DNA of 34,847 nt from an uncultured Legionella sp. (GTDB lineage Bacteria; Pseudomonadota; Gammaproteobacteria; Legionellales; Legionellaceae): NCBI GenBank assembly GCA_945952115.1, contig CAMFHA010000019.1, positions 1 through 34,847 of the forward strand. The letters are read 5' to 3'. Numbering within the stretch: the stretch's first letter is position 1; the number at the start of each line of letters is the position of its first letter. The position numbers were made by a program, and so were the translations under genes. A model generated the notes under the pieces. It did no database searches. It had not been told where the DNA came from and was given only the letters and a program-made list of their open reading frames with translations. Shown in pieces: positions 8,986-16,280 of the stretch.

Positions 8986-9014
8986 CTGAATTTAATATTA
9001 TTTATTAAATTCAG
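8986..9014 (-). terminator. Perfect AT-rich hairpin between icmR and icmQ
   Basis: CTGAATTTAATA and TATTAAATTCAG are exact 12-bp inverted repeats around a 5-nt loop, 11 bp past the icmR stop. The stem is AT-rich and followed on the minus strand by TTAATT rather than a clean U tract. It could act as a weak terminator, an attenuator or an mRNA stabiliser that sets the icmR:icmQ ratio. No function is shown by the sequence alone. Confidence 0.5.
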
Positions 9015-9025
9015 TAGATAGGTAA

Positions 9026-9352
9026 CTAAAATGTAGGCCGATGCTCATCATCTTTATTCTGTTGAACTTCTTCTGTGCTATTCAGATTTTGAGTTTTATT
9101 AGGACTATTTTCAGCTTGTTTAAATATAGACAAGCGATCTTTAAATGAACTTGCTACTGTATTAGCTATTGAAACCATTGCTTCTAAAGCAGCAACACAC
9201 TCATTAAGAACAGTAGAAGCTATAGAAAAGTGCTCTCGACTCTCAGGTGCACTAGTTTTTTCTGACATCAACTTTATGAGATCATCTTGTTTACTAACTT
9301 GACTTTTAAGTTGTGCAACTTCATGTGCGATTTGTTCTTTTTCGCTACTCAT
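9026..9352 (-). CDS. IcmR functional homologue (FIR family), putative IcmQ chaperone
   Basis: The 108-residue product sits exactly where icmR lies, between icmS and icmQ. That position is known to be hypervariable in Legionella: non-homologous FIR genes replace icmR but still encode IcmQ chaperones. I see little resemblance to L. pneumophila IcmR. The N-terminus (EKEQIAHEVAQLKSQVSKQDDLIKLMSEK) is a likely amphipathic coiled coil. A second helix (STVLNECVAALEAMVSIANTVASS) is hydrophobic, and the tail is polar and disordered. This two-helix layout suits binding to the IcmQ N-terminal domain. The start has GGAG 8-10 bases upstream. The gene symbol is left empty because the assignment rests on synteny and architecture. 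Confidence 0.78.
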   Translation of the reverse strand: MSSEKEQIAHEVAQLKSQVSKQDDLIKLMSEKTSAPESREHFSIASTVLNECVAALEAMVSIANTVASSFKDRLSIFKQAENSPNKTQNLNSTEEVQQNKDDEHRPTF

Positions 9353-9403
9353 TAGAAACTCCTACTCCATAATACTAATTCACTAAGTAAAGTGTAACAA
9401 ATC

Positions 9404-9431
9404 TATTTATTAAATTACGTTTGCGTATCAA
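9404..9431 (-). promoter_or_regulatory. Candidate sigma-70 promoter of icmR
   Basis: On the minus strand TTGATA (9431-9426) and TAAATA (9409-9404) are 16 bp apart, about 50 bp upstream of the icmR start. A CpxR-type site lies about 15 bp further upstream. The -35 is good and the -10 fair. Confidence 0.45.
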
Positions 9432-9445
9432 TAACTTTCACTTTC

Positions 9446-9462
9446 TTTACAATATAATTTAC
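9446..9462 (-). promoter_or_regulatory. Candidate CpxR-binding site upstream of icmR
   Basis: The minus strand reads GTAAA-N7-GTAAA, which fits the published CpxR direct-repeat pattern. In L. pneumophila, icmR is an established CpxR target. The site lies just upstream of the candidate -35 and overlaps the intergenic side of the icmS stop. The location supports activation by envelope stress; the match itself is seen, the function is inferred. Confidence 0.55.
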
Positions 9463-9463
9463 T

Positions 9464-9808
9464 TTAATCATACATCAACTCATCTAAGGGAGTATGATCT
9501 TTGCTTGGGCCACCTTGGATTAACTCATTCACTACATCAGTTATACATAATAATCGTAAAGTATTCGGGGTAACATCATCAAAAACCACTCTGGTTCCTA
9601 AAAGAGCCCCTTCAGTTTCATCATAAGTAGCGCCCAAACCATAACCTAAACATAAAGAACATAATTGATCCGCCCTTTTTGTAAGAGCAGGCAAAAGGCC
9701 TGTATCAGCAAAAACTTCATCAAAACTAACAAAGCGATCATTTAAATAAAATTTTGCATTTAAGCTTCCCGCAATAACAGCCATACATTTGCTAATATCT
9801 CGTTCCAT
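9464..9808 (-). CDS. icmS: IcmS, type IVB substrate adaptor (chaperone)
   Basis: IcmS is a small acidic cytoplasmic protein that pairs with IcmW (and LvgA). The complex binds effectors and docks on the DotL tail. The 114-residue length matches the family. The sequence MERDISKCMAVIAGSLNAKF, the segment QLCSLCLGYGLGATYDET and the end PLDELMYD are typical. It begins at the base next to the icmT stop with no gap, so the two are translated together. IcmW is not in this window, as expected for Legionella, where it lies in a separate icm region. Confidence 0.95.
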   Translation of the reverse strand: MERDISKCMAVIAGSLNAKFYLNDRFVSFDEVFADTGLLPALTKRADQLCSLCLGYGLGATYDETEGALLGTRVVFDDVTPNTLRLLCITDVVNELIQGGPSKDHTPLDELMYD

Positions 9809-10072
9809 TTATTTCCACCCTGGTTGAGATGTTTTTAGGTTTCCCGCTAAAAAAGAGCGTAACCAACGTAGAAAAACAGGGACTGTAAACCCATAATGCT
9901 CAATAATAGCAAAAAAAACAGCGGAGACGATAACAATAATTCCCGTCCAAATTCTTATATGCATTAAAAAGAAAAACAAAGGAAAAGCTGCACGAGCATC
10001 AACCATAAAAAAACGAGCACTACGTGCAGAGTCTCTCCAATGAGAAGATTCCGAAAAACTTCCCGCAGCCAT
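9809..10072 (-). CDS. icmT: IcmT, small inner-membrane type IVB protein
   Basis: IcmT is required for secretion and was linked to bacterial egress from host cells in L. pneumophila. The 87-residue product (86 in L. pneumophila) has a polar N-terminus (SSHWRDSARSARFFMVDARA) and two closely spaced hydrophobic segments at about residues 28-37 and 42-60. A positively charged end contains FLRWLRSFL. GGAG lies 7-9 bases before the ATG. It is the first gene of the icmT-S-R-Q block, so the promoter should lie in the 95 bp upstream. Confidence 0.95.
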   Translation of the reverse strand: MAAGSFSESSHWRDSARSARFFMVDARAAFPLFFFLMHIRIWTGIIVIVSAVFFAIIEHYGFTVPVFLRWLRSFLAGNLKTSQPGWK

Positions 10073-10167
10073 TGCTTACTCCAAATAAACGTCAATGATT
10101 TAAATAAAGTATATACTCAAACGTGCATTTAATATAATGAATACCATACTTTTAGAATTTTTTTAAC

Positions 10168-10362
10168 CTAATCCATGGGGGTATATGGTTTTGTTAAAGA
10201 AGAATTCAAAATCTCCTCTAATTTATTGCCCATATTAAAGTTAGGAGTAAGTTGGGGTGCATCTAATTCTGCGGGTTCAGATGTGGGACAAGAAGAATCG
10301 AGAGCATTTCTCTTTGAATTAGCGTTCATTATCTCTAATATTTTCAAAGTACTTCCAGCCAT
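10168..10362 (-). CDS. Small hypothetical protein upstream of icmT
   Basis: This is a 64-residue product I do not recognise. A strong ribosome site, AAGGAG, lies five bases before the ATG at 10362, which favours this frame over the overlapping plus-strand frame at 10175-10375. The sequence is polar with no membrane segment: STLKILEIMNANSKRN, a proline-rich middle, then NMGNKLEEILNSSL. It is co-directional with icmT and about 95 bp upstream. It could belong to the icm block or be an independent, lineage-specific peptide. Confidence 0.55.
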   Translation of the reverse strand: MAGSTLKILEIMNANSKRNALDSSCPTSEPAELDAPQLTPNFNMGNKLEEILNSSLTKPYTPMD

Positions 10363-10459
10363 CGGAACTCCTTAGTTACAGCGAAGCAACCATTATAACA
10401 AAAAAACTCTTAAGGATTTATTAACAAATACACTATTTTTTATTTTATGAAAAGCTTTT

Positions 10460-10867
10460 TTAACTATTTATTAATAATCTTAGGCGGGGCAAAAGCAATT
10501 TTAATTCCTCTTCATTATAAACATCAGGCTGATAAGCATTTTGCCAAATCCCTTGCGGCCATAAAGGATCGTTCTCTGAACGAGCAACACAATGAATATG
10601 CAATTGACGAACACTATTTCCTAAGGAAGCCACATTTATTTTTTTAGGTTGGAAGTTATCTTTTATTATTAAACTAAGCTGTTTTATTTCCTTCATTAAA
10701 AGCAACTGCTCTTCACTATTTAATTGATATAATTCTTCTACATCAATTATTCTAGGTACTAAAAGAAACCAAGGATAATTACGATCATTTTTTAAAATAA
10801 CCGTGGATAATGTCCAATCCCCTAAAATAAACCCGCTCGAATTTAAACGCTCATCTAATTGAAACAA
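10460..10867 (-). CDS. HIT-domain nucleotide hydrolase or transferase
   Basis: The 135-residue protein is a HIT-superfamily member. The nucleotide-binding segment is NDRNYPWFLLVPRI. The catalytic region VRQLHIHCVARSENDPLWP has the middle His at residue 90 and the next at 92, while the first His of the usual HxHxH triad is replaced by Gln (QxHxH). That form is common in proteobacterial proteins annotated as Ap4A hydrolase-like, so I do not regard it as broken. The true substrate cannot be read from sequence. It is transcribed away from cspA, with about 300 bp between their starts. Confidence 0.85.
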   Translation of the reverse strand: MFQLDERLNSSGFILGDWTLSTVILKNDRNYPWFLLVPRIIDVEELYQLNSEEQLLLMKEIKQLSLIIKDNFQPKKINVASLGNSVRQLHIHCVARSENDPLWPQGIWQNAYQPDVYNEEELKLLLPRLRLLINS

Positions 10868-11006
10868 ATGATACTCCTTGTGTTGATTTATAAAGCACTG
10901 TAACTAAATATTTAGTTGACTAAAGAATACTCGAATAAATTTTAACAAAAACTATTGAGCAAATAACCTATTTTGAGTTATGTTGAAAAAACCTATCTAG
11001 AAGATC

Positions 11007-11133
11007 CTTCAAAAATTATCATTTTGAAGAAGCTGAGAGGTATCTATGCTCCGTGCAAATGAGCATATTAATTGGGATTTTACAATTGTCATTTAAGGAA
11101 GAATGCAATTGCTCAACTGGTCTAAATACCAGT
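11007..11133 (+). promoter_or_regulatory. Structured 5' leader of the cold-shock gene (three hairpins)
   Basis: Three perfect hairpins lie in succession upstream of the cold-shock gene: CTTCAAAA/TTTTGAAG at 11007-11029, TATGCTC/GAGCATA at 11045-11067, and ACTGGT/ACCAGT at 11116-11133. The last lies 23 bases before the ribosome site. Long structured leaders that rearrange with temperature are known for cspA mRNAs, so this may be a thermosensor. That role is inferred. Confidence 0.5.
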
Positions 11134-11165
11134 CGACGATTGAACGCTTTAGCAAAGGAGGATTC

Positions 11166-11396
11166 ATGGCTAGAGGTGAAGTCAAATGGTTTAATAATGC
11201 CAAAGGTTGGGGTTTTATTATTCCAGAAGGAGGCGGAGAGGATATTTTTGTTCATTTCTCTTCGATTCATGGGACAGGATATAAAACGTTGGTTCCTGGC
11301 CAAGGAGTAACTTATGAAGTAACGCATGGCGAAAGAGGATTGCATGCTTCAAATGTTATTGCGCTTACTGAACCAAGCGAAGAACATATAGCTTAG
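11166..11396 (+). CDS. CspA-family cold-shock protein
   Basis: The 76-residue protein is a single cold-shock domain that binds single-stranded RNA or DNA and melts mRNA structure. RNP1 is KGWGFI (residues 13-18) and RNP2 is DIFVHF (26-31), after MARGEVKWFN. I chose the ATG at 11166 because AAAGGAGG lies directly upstream. The frame is open for 21 further codons upstream but those do not look like protein. The C-terminus LHASNVIAL followed by an acidic tail is typical. Several csp paralogues exist in most genomes, so no symbol is given. Confidence 0.93.
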   Translation: MARGEVKWFNNAKGWGFIIPEGGGEDIFVHFSSIHGTGYKTLVPGQGVTYEVTHGERGLHASNVIALTEPSEEHIA

Positions 11397-11450
11397 GGGC
11401 GTGCACGCTCCTAAGTTAATAGTAAAAACTCTTTCTCCTAGTAGTGCACA

Positions 11451-11489
11451 TATACCCGAAATATTTCAAGATGCGAGATTTTGGGTATA
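11451..11489. repeat. Short palindromic repeat, family 3, copy B
   Basis: TATACCC and GGGTATA bound a 39-bp imperfect palindrome with the shared core ATTTCAAGATGCGAGATTTT. It is the most symmetrical of the three copies in the window. It lies downstream of the cold-shock gene. Confidence 0.75.
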
Positions 11490-11549
11490 TATAATTCATT
11501 GTGCTACTGCGCCCATTCTATTAAAATATCTTTTTTTACTAGGATTTAT

Positions 11550-11573
11550 TAGATCTCTTTCGAAAGAAGTCTA
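11550..11573. repeat. Remnant of the family 4 TA-flanked element
   Basis: TAGATCTCTTTCGAAAGAAG followed by TCTA is the two terminal arms of the element at 23803-23944 joined with the middle missing. It lies 69 bp upstream of the hemH start and may be an internally deleted copy or a short palindrome in its own right. Confidence 0.55.
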
Positions 11574-11641
11574 TTGATAGGTTTACTGCCTTTATCGACA
11601 GATGGCTTATTAACCGATTCTATACAATTAAGTGATTTTTG

Positions 11642-12625
11642 ATGGCTCGTGGTTTATTACTTATCAATTTAGGCACACCCAAAGCGACTAATTTAAGCGC
11701 TATTTGCCGTTATCTAAATGAATTTTTAATGGATAAACGCGTCATTGATTTGCCTTGGTACTTACGGCATTTATTAGTCAAAGGACTTGTTCTGCCTTTT
11801 CGCAGCAAAAAATCAGCCCAAGCGTATAAAGCAATATGGTTAAGAGAAGGCTCACCATTGTTACATTATAGCCGTCAGTTATGTGATCAACTCCAAAAAG
11901 AGTATGGGAAAGAATACCGAGTAGCGCTTGGAATGCGTTATGGACAACCTTCTATTGCAACTGCTCTTAATGAGCTGAAAGAGTGTGAGGAGCTAACTAT
12001 TTTACCTTTATACCCTCAATACTCCTCGGCTGCAACAGGTTCTGCAATTGAACAAGCATTAAAAATAATAAAACAAAAAACTATTATTCCTTCAATTAAA
12101 ATAATAAATCATTTCTATCAAAACCAAGTCTATATTCAAGCACAAAGCCAATTAATTAAACGCTATCTGAAAGCCCAGCATTATCTGCTCTTTAGTTATC
12201 ACGGTATTCCTGAGCGACAAATTGTGAAATCGGGGTGCCAGTTGTGTTGTCCTAATGAATGCACACCGCAAGAAAACCCTCAATGTTATAAAGCTCAATG
12301 TTATCAAACAACTCATTTACTTGCTAAAAGCTTAAATTTATCCAAAGAACAATACGGTGTTTCTTTTCAATCTAGATTAGGAAAAACACCTTGGATAAAG
12401 CCGTATACCGAGGAATTATTAATTCATCTCGCAGCACAAGGCATTAAAAAATTAACTATTGTTTGCCCTTCTTTTGTCACTGACTGCTTAGAAACACTCG
12501 AAGAAATAGGTTTAGGTGCTCAGGCAAAATGGCAGCAATTAGGCGGACAAGAATTTATTCTTATCCCTTCATTAAATGATGAGCCCTTATGGATTCAAGC
12601 GATTAACTCAATCGTATACTCTTAA
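11642..12625 (+). CDS. hemH: Ferrochelatase (protoheme ferro-lyase)
   Basis: HemH inserts Fe2+ into protoporphyrin IX, the last step of protoheme synthesis. From the ATG at 11642 the protein has 327 residues. The N-terminus GLLLINLGTPKA, LREGSPLLHYS and ALGMRYGQPS are characteristic. The catalytic His is in LFSYHGIPER (about residue 187), and the acidic active-site helix is in CPSFVTDCLETLEEI. Between them is a Cys-rich insert, GCQLCCPNECTPQENPQCYK then AQC, with six Cys at about 199-220. E. coli HemH lacks it. Similar inserts occur in other bacterial ferrochelatases, some of which carry a [2Fe-2S] cluster. Heme supply links it to the cytochrome oxidase genes nearby. Confidence 0.95.
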   Translation: MARGLLLINLGTPKATNLSAICRYLNEFLMDKRVIDLPWYLRHLLVKGLVLPFRSKKSAQAYKAIWLREGSPLLHYSRQLCDQLQKEYGKEYRVALGMRYGQPSIATALNELKECEELTILPLYPQYSSAATGSAIEQALKIIKQKTIIPSIKIINHFYQNQVYIQAQSQLIKRYLKAQHYLLFSYHGIPERQIVKSGCQLCCPNECTPQENPQCYKAQCYQTTHLLAKSLNLSKEQYGVSFQSRLGKTPWIKPYTEELLIHLAAQGIKKLTIVCPSFVTDCLETLEEIGLGAQAKWQQLGGQEFILIPSLNDEPLWIQAINSIVYS

Positions 12626-12643
12626 GAACTTGCGATCTCTCAT

Positions 12644-12752
12644 AGCTATACCATTAAATTTTAGACGAGGCGTATAGGTGTGTACACTAAATACAGGACT
12701 GAAGCCGAGTGAGAATGCAACGAAGCATAAAACTTAGTGGACAATGCTCTAG
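12644..12752. repeat. Palindromic dispersed repeat, family 2, copy C (reverse orientation)
   Basis: ATTAAATTTTAGACGAGGCG at the left and AACGAAGCATAAAACTTAGT at the right are the two arms of the family seen at 3666 and 19910, here read in the opposite direction. The core contains TGTACACTAAATAC. It starts shortly after the hemH stop. Confidence 0.7.
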
Positions 12753-13003
12753 TTGAAAAACACAAATTATATGCTATATCAATAAATAACCTAGTAAAAA
12801 ATTTTAGAATGTGTTCATGAAGTATAGTGTTGCCCACTAAATTTTAGACGAGGTGTATTTGAATGAGGTGAATGAGAATGCAACGGTATTTGTTTCTAAA
12901 ATACTTCTCTCTCTCTCCTTTATAAAGGAAAGAGGAAAACTTAAAGAGTAATGGCGTAAATAAGTGCATATTTTATTTGATGTAGCTACTAAAGGAGCTA
13001 TAA
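12753..13003. other. Non-coding gap with a partial family 2 repeat
   Basis: Together with copy C this is the 378-bp gap between hemH and the next gene. A second, truncated family 2 copy lies at about 12826-12888: GTTGCCCACTAAATTTTAGA, CGAGGTG, then GAGAATGCAACGG. Beyond it is AT-rich sequence with a pyrimidine-rich run near 12908 and the ribosome site AAAGGAG at about 12991. No convincing gene is visible on either strand. Confidence 0.55.
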
Positions 13004-13243
13004 ATGTTAAATAAAAAATTTTCCGAACGATTGAACAAAGAATTAGATAGCATTGGAGTTCCTGAAGCAAATTCAGAACGCATTGAAATCTTATCAAAAT
13101 TAATAAAAATACCTAAATTTAAAGCAGAAGCATTGCTAAATGGTCTTACAAGCCCTGATGCAAAAGTATTAAAAATGCTTGCTGACGAGTTTGAAGTCAA
13201 TGAAAGTTGGTTGTTAGGCAAAGAAGATTCAAAATCTCATTAA
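13004..13243 (+). CDS. Small HTH protein resembling a phage repressor N-terminal domain
   Basis: The 79-residue product has the order seen in DNA-binding domains of CI-like repressors: FSERLNKELDSIGVPEANSE, a helix pair ILSKLIKIPKFKAEALLNGL, and the closing helix LADEFEVNESWLLG. There is no C-terminal peptidase or dimerisation domain. A clear AAAGGAG lies upstream. It could regulate its own promoter or a resident prophage elsewhere; no phage gene is adjacent. It stands alone between two dispersed repeats, consistent with acquired DNA. Confidence 0.7.
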   Translation: MLNKKFSERLNKELDSIGVPEANSERIEILSKLIKIPKFKAEALLNGLTSPDAKVLKMLADEFEVNESWLLGKEDSKSH

Positions 13244-13287
13244 GAGTGAATGACCAGCTTTCTAACGTCATCCCGAACGCAGTGCCC

Positions 13288-13444
13288 CACTGCCATTAAG
13301 TTAAGGAATTTCACATCATAACCGTTCGGGCTGGGGAGGCCTTTAGGCCGTCTCGAAGCCTTTTATTGTAACGCTTCGAGACGTGTGCTTACGCACACTC
13401 CTCAGCGCGAACGGCTATAAAAATTCCTTAACTTAATGGCAGTG
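13288..13444. mobile_element. 157-bp palindromic MITE-like element, family 1, copy A
   Basis: The ends CACTGCCATTAAGTTAAGGA and the exact reverse complement form long terminal inverted repeats. Inside is a second palindrome of REP type (CCGTTCGGGCT ... AGCGCGAACGG) with the core CTTCGAGACGTGTG. The same 157 bp recur at 19297 with about six substitutions. A 9-bp direct repeat GCAGTGCCC lies at 13279-13287 and 13447-13455 and looks like a target duplication. No coding sequence lies inside. It separates the HTH gene from rimK. Confidence 0.8.
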
Positions 13445-13542
13445 AAGCAGTGCCCACAAGAGGCACTCTCTCGCTATTCAGGAGCTCAATTATGTTTATT
13501 TGTAACTGTTCAAAGAGTATATCTCGAGTTTAGCCATTCAGT

Positions 13543-14451
13543 CTACCCGTGAAATCGATGACTTAGGCTAATAGGTTTTGCATTTTTTTCAATATATTCA
13601 ATGATTTTTCCTGCCACATTAACGGCTGTTGCTTTTTCAACTCCTTCAAGTCCAGGTGATGAATTTATTTCCAACACTAAAGGCCCATGATTAGAACGGA
13701 TTAAATCAACACCTGCTACCTTTAATCCCATTGTTTTAGCAGCAGCAATAGCAATAGAGCGCTCTTGAGGAGAAAGTTTAACCTTAATTGCTTTTCCGCC
13801 TTGATGTACATTAGCTCGAAACTCGCCTTCTTTCGCTTGGCGTTTTACCGCCGCCACTACTTTATCACCGATTACAAAACATCGAATATCTGTTCCTCTA
13901 GATTCTTCGATAAACTCTTGTACTAAAATATTTGCATGCATTTCTTTAAAGGCATTAATAATGCTAACAGCAGACTGGTGGCTATCTGCCAAAATAACGC
14001 CCTTTCCTTGCGTGCCTTCTAATAACTTAATGACTAAAGGAGCTCCTCCAACCATATGAATTAAATCTTCAGTATCATCAGGTGATTGAGCAAAGCTAGT
14101 TAAAGGCATCGGTATTCCTTTACGTGCTAAGAGCTGCAAAGAACGAAATTTGTCACGAGAGCGAGAAATAGCAATCGATTCATTCAAAGTATAAATTCCC
14201 ATGGTTTCCATATGCCGCAAAACAGCGGTACCGTAATAAGTATTAGATGCACCAATCCTTGGAATAACTGCATCAAAATAAGGCAGCTGAGTACCACCAC
14301 GGTAATGTACTTTGGGATTAGATGCTGCTACATTCATATAACAATATAAAGGGTTAATAATTTTAATCTCATGGCCAGCTGCCTCTCCCTCCGCTTTTAA
14401 ACGCTTATGAGAATATAAATGGGGATTAGTAGCTAATATGGCAATTTTCAT
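13543..14451 (-). CDS. rimK: RimK, ATP-grasp glutamate ligase acting on ribosomal protein S6
   Basis: RimK adds glutamate residues to the C-terminus of ribosomal protein S6, and homologues make poly-glutamate. The 302-residue protein fits the family (about 300). An N-terminal pre-ATP-grasp domain starts [18 protein letters not shown]. The glycine-rich ATP loop is [10 protein letters not shown] (about 143-152), and the metal-binding motif [13 protein letters not shown] has Glu261 and Asn263. GAGGA lies upstream of the ATG at a slightly long spacing. It lies 290 bp downstream of the oxidase-assembly operon on the same strand. Confidence 0.93.
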   Translation of the reverse strand: MKIAILATNPHLYSHKRLKAEGEAAGHEIKIINPLYCYMNVAASNPKVHYRGGTQLPYFDAVIPRIGASNTYYGTAVLRHMETMGIYTLNESIAISRSRDKFRSLQLLARKGIPMPLTSFAQSPDDTEDLIHMVGGAPLVIKLLEGTQGKGVILADSHQSAVSIINAFKEMHANILVQEFIEESRGTDIRCFVIGDKVVAAVKRQAKEGEFRANVHQGGKAIKVKLSPQERSIAIAAAKTMGLKVAGVDLIRSNHGPLVLEINSSPGLEGVEKATAVNVAGKIIEYIEKNAKPISLSHRFHG

Positions 14452-14581
14452 AAATTAAAAGTTCCTCAAATTATTTTTCTTTTCTTTAAGCCTAGTTTAT
14501 AAAATAAAAAATCTCACACGACTTAGATCTTTTATTTTTAATTAACGAGGCATACGTGTGTTTGATATCACTAAATAGATT

Positions 14582-14635
14582 TCTTGCCTAACCTGCGTCT
14601 TTTGCTTTAGTGCAAGGTACAAAGGTTATGCAAGA
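14582..14635. repeat. Imperfect hairpin in the sco1-rimK gap
   Basis: TCTTGCCTAACCT and AGGTTATGCAAGA pair at 12 of 13 positions, with an inner TTGC/GCAA stem. The 290-bp gap around it holds no gene that I can see. On the minus strand it lies downstream of sco1 and upstream of rimK, so it could end the operon, though there is no U tract. It may be a worn intergenic repeat. Confidence 0.4.
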
Positions 14636-14741
14636 GACCTAATGAATGCTATCTCGTAAAAAACGAGAGGTTTTATACGCGATCCATTCTAAATATAATA
14701 ATTAGTGAAATTATAACTAGGCGATTATTGTGCTAAATTAT

Positions 14742-15386
14742 CTAAGATATTAATAACATATAATCCTTCGCTAAAAGCTCTGCATGATGAGGGGAAGTGA
14801 AAAATGCATTTAATTCTCCTTGAGGGTTAAAAAGAATTATTGCACCACTATGTTGCACATCATAATTTTGGAGATCACTCGCTTCTTTATTAGCTACCTT
14901 TGCATAAGCAATGCCCATTTCACGTGTCATTGCTTTTATTACTTTCTCATCACCTCGAGCACCATAAAAACTTGATTGGAACGAGGTAACATAAGACTTT
15001 AACTGTTCAATACTGTCGCGCTCTGGATCAATAGAGATCATAACCACCTGAGGTAGATCCTTTACTGATTTATTTTCAAGAATACGGTACATTTTACCTA
15101 GTTCAGCCATCGTTGTGGGACAAACATAACCACAATGAGTAAAACCGAAAAAAACTAAAGTCCAATGACCTTGTAAGTTAGCATTAGTAAAATTATTTTG
15201 ATCTGTTCCAATAAGAGAAAAACTATTTATAGTTCTTGGATGCTCTAAATAAGTTCCATTGAATTGGCTAGGATCAATTTTTTTCTTAGAATATAGATGT
15301 TGTGATATAAAAAGACCAGTAAATAAAGCGCCTATCGCCAGTACTATTGCAACTGTAGCCTGTATATTGTTTATCTTGGCTTTCAT
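14742..15386 (-). CDS. SCO1/SenC-family copper chaperone for cytochrome c oxidase
   Basis: SCO proteins deliver copper to, or reduce cysteines of, the CuA site of cytochrome c oxidase subunit II. The 214-residue protein has one N-terminal membrane anchor (about residues 10-30) and a periplasmic thioredoxin fold. The CxxxC motif CGYVC has Cys85 and Cys89, and the third metal ligand is His179 in DVQHSGAI. WTLVFFGFTHC and MISIDPERD are family hallmarks. It is the last gene of the surf1-ctaA-ctaB operon, 9 bp after ctaB. Confidence 0.94.
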   Translation of the reverse strand: MKAKINNIQATVAIVLAIGALFTGLFISQHLYSKKKIDPSQFNGTYLEHPRTINSFSLIGTDQNNFTNANLQGHWTLVFFGFTHCGYVCPTTMAELGKMYRILENKSVKDLPQVVMISIDPERDSIEQLKSYVTSFQSSFYGARGDEKVIKAMTREMGIAYAKVANKEASDLQNYDVQHSGAIILFNPQGELNAFFTSPHHAELLAKDYMLLIS

Positions 15387-15395
15387 TCTTACCCC

Positions 15396-16280
15396 TTATA
15401 AATAATGATCTATTAATAAAACAACAAAAAGCAGCATGAGATAAATAATAGAAAATTTAAATGTTTGCATTGCTACTAGAGCACGGTCACTACGATATAA
15501 TTTATGAGCCCAAAACAAGAATCGAAGGCCTAAAATCAGCGCACCAAATAAATAGAAAAAACCGCTCATACCAATAACAAAGGGCAAGATACTAACTATT
15601 AAAAGTAAAATAGTATACAAATAAATACTTAATTTAGTATAAGGAATACCATGCGTCACTGGCAGCATTGGAATCTGTGCATGTTGATATTCCTCAAAAC
15701 GGTAAATAGCTAAAGCCCAAAAATGAGGGGGAGTCCAAGTAAAAATGATCAATACCAGCAATAAAGGTTCTGGAGTTAATTGATTTGTTACAGCAGTCCA
15801 TCCTAATAAAGGCGGAGCTGCACCAGCTAATCCACCAATAACTATATTTTGAGAAGTAGCTCGTTTTAAATAGCCCGTATAAATACCTGCATAACCAATT
15901 AGAGTGATAAAAGTTAAACCTGCCGTTAAAGGATTAACAAATAAAAATAAAATAATAAGTCCTAATGCACCTATTAACAGTGCAAACGTTAAAGCTTGCA
16001 CCACAGAAACTTTACCACGAGCAATAGGTCTTTTTTTAGTGCGGGCCATTATCGCATCAATATGCCTATCCACTAAGTGATTAATTGCAGCGGCGCTACT
16101 GGCTGCAAGCCCTACTCCAATTAAGGTAAGACACACTAATGACAAATCAATCCAACCTGGAGCCGCTAAATACATGCCGACAACAACGGTTAGCAGCATC
16201 AGCATAACTACTCGTGGCTTACATAACTCTAGATAATCTCGCCAAGTCGCTGTTTGAGTCAAAAAAGGCTCATTTTGCAT
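15396..16280 (-). CDS. ctaB: Protoheme IX farnesyltransferase (heme O synthase)
   Basis: The enzyme transfers a farnesyl group from farnesyl diphosphate to protoheme, giving heme O. It is also called CyoE or COX10. The 294-residue protein is a polytopic UbiA-superfamily prenyltransferase with about eight or nine membrane segments. The first Asp-rich motif is [20 protein letters not shown] (Asn67, Asp71, Asp75). A conserved [11 protein letters not shown] lies in the middle. Its start overlaps the ctaA end by 11 bp, and its product is the CtaA substrate, so the pair makes heme A for the aa3-type oxidase. Confidence 0.96.
   Translation of the reverse strand: MQNEPFLTQTATWRDYLELCKPRVVMLMLLTVVVGMYLAAPGWIDLSLVCLTLIGVGLAASSAAAINHLVDRHIDAIMARTKKRPIARGKVSVVQALTFALLIGALGLIILFLFVNPLTAGLTFITLIGYAGIYTGYLKRATSQNIVIGGLAGAAPPLLGWTAVTNQLTPEPLLLVLIIFTWTPPHFWALAIYRFEEYQHAQIPMLPVTHGIPYTKLSIYLYTILLLIVSILPFVIGMSGFFYLFGALILGLRFLFWAHKLYRSDRALVAMQTFKFSIIYLMLLFVVLLIDHYL

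Noticed and set aside
10175..10375. Plus-strand frame of 66 codons opposite the small gene upstream of icmT
   Set aside because: No ribosome site precedes it, whereas the minus-strand frame has AAGGAG at good spacing.
11396..11416. GGGGCGTGCACGCTCC hairpin after the cold-shock gene as a terminator
   Set aside because: The stem is good but no U tract follows, so a rho-independent terminator is not supported; it may still stabilise the 3' end.
14640..14680. CTCGTAAAAAACGAG stem followed by AGGTTTT as a terminator
   Set aside because: It points away from both neighbouring genes, which lie on the minus strand, and the T run is short.
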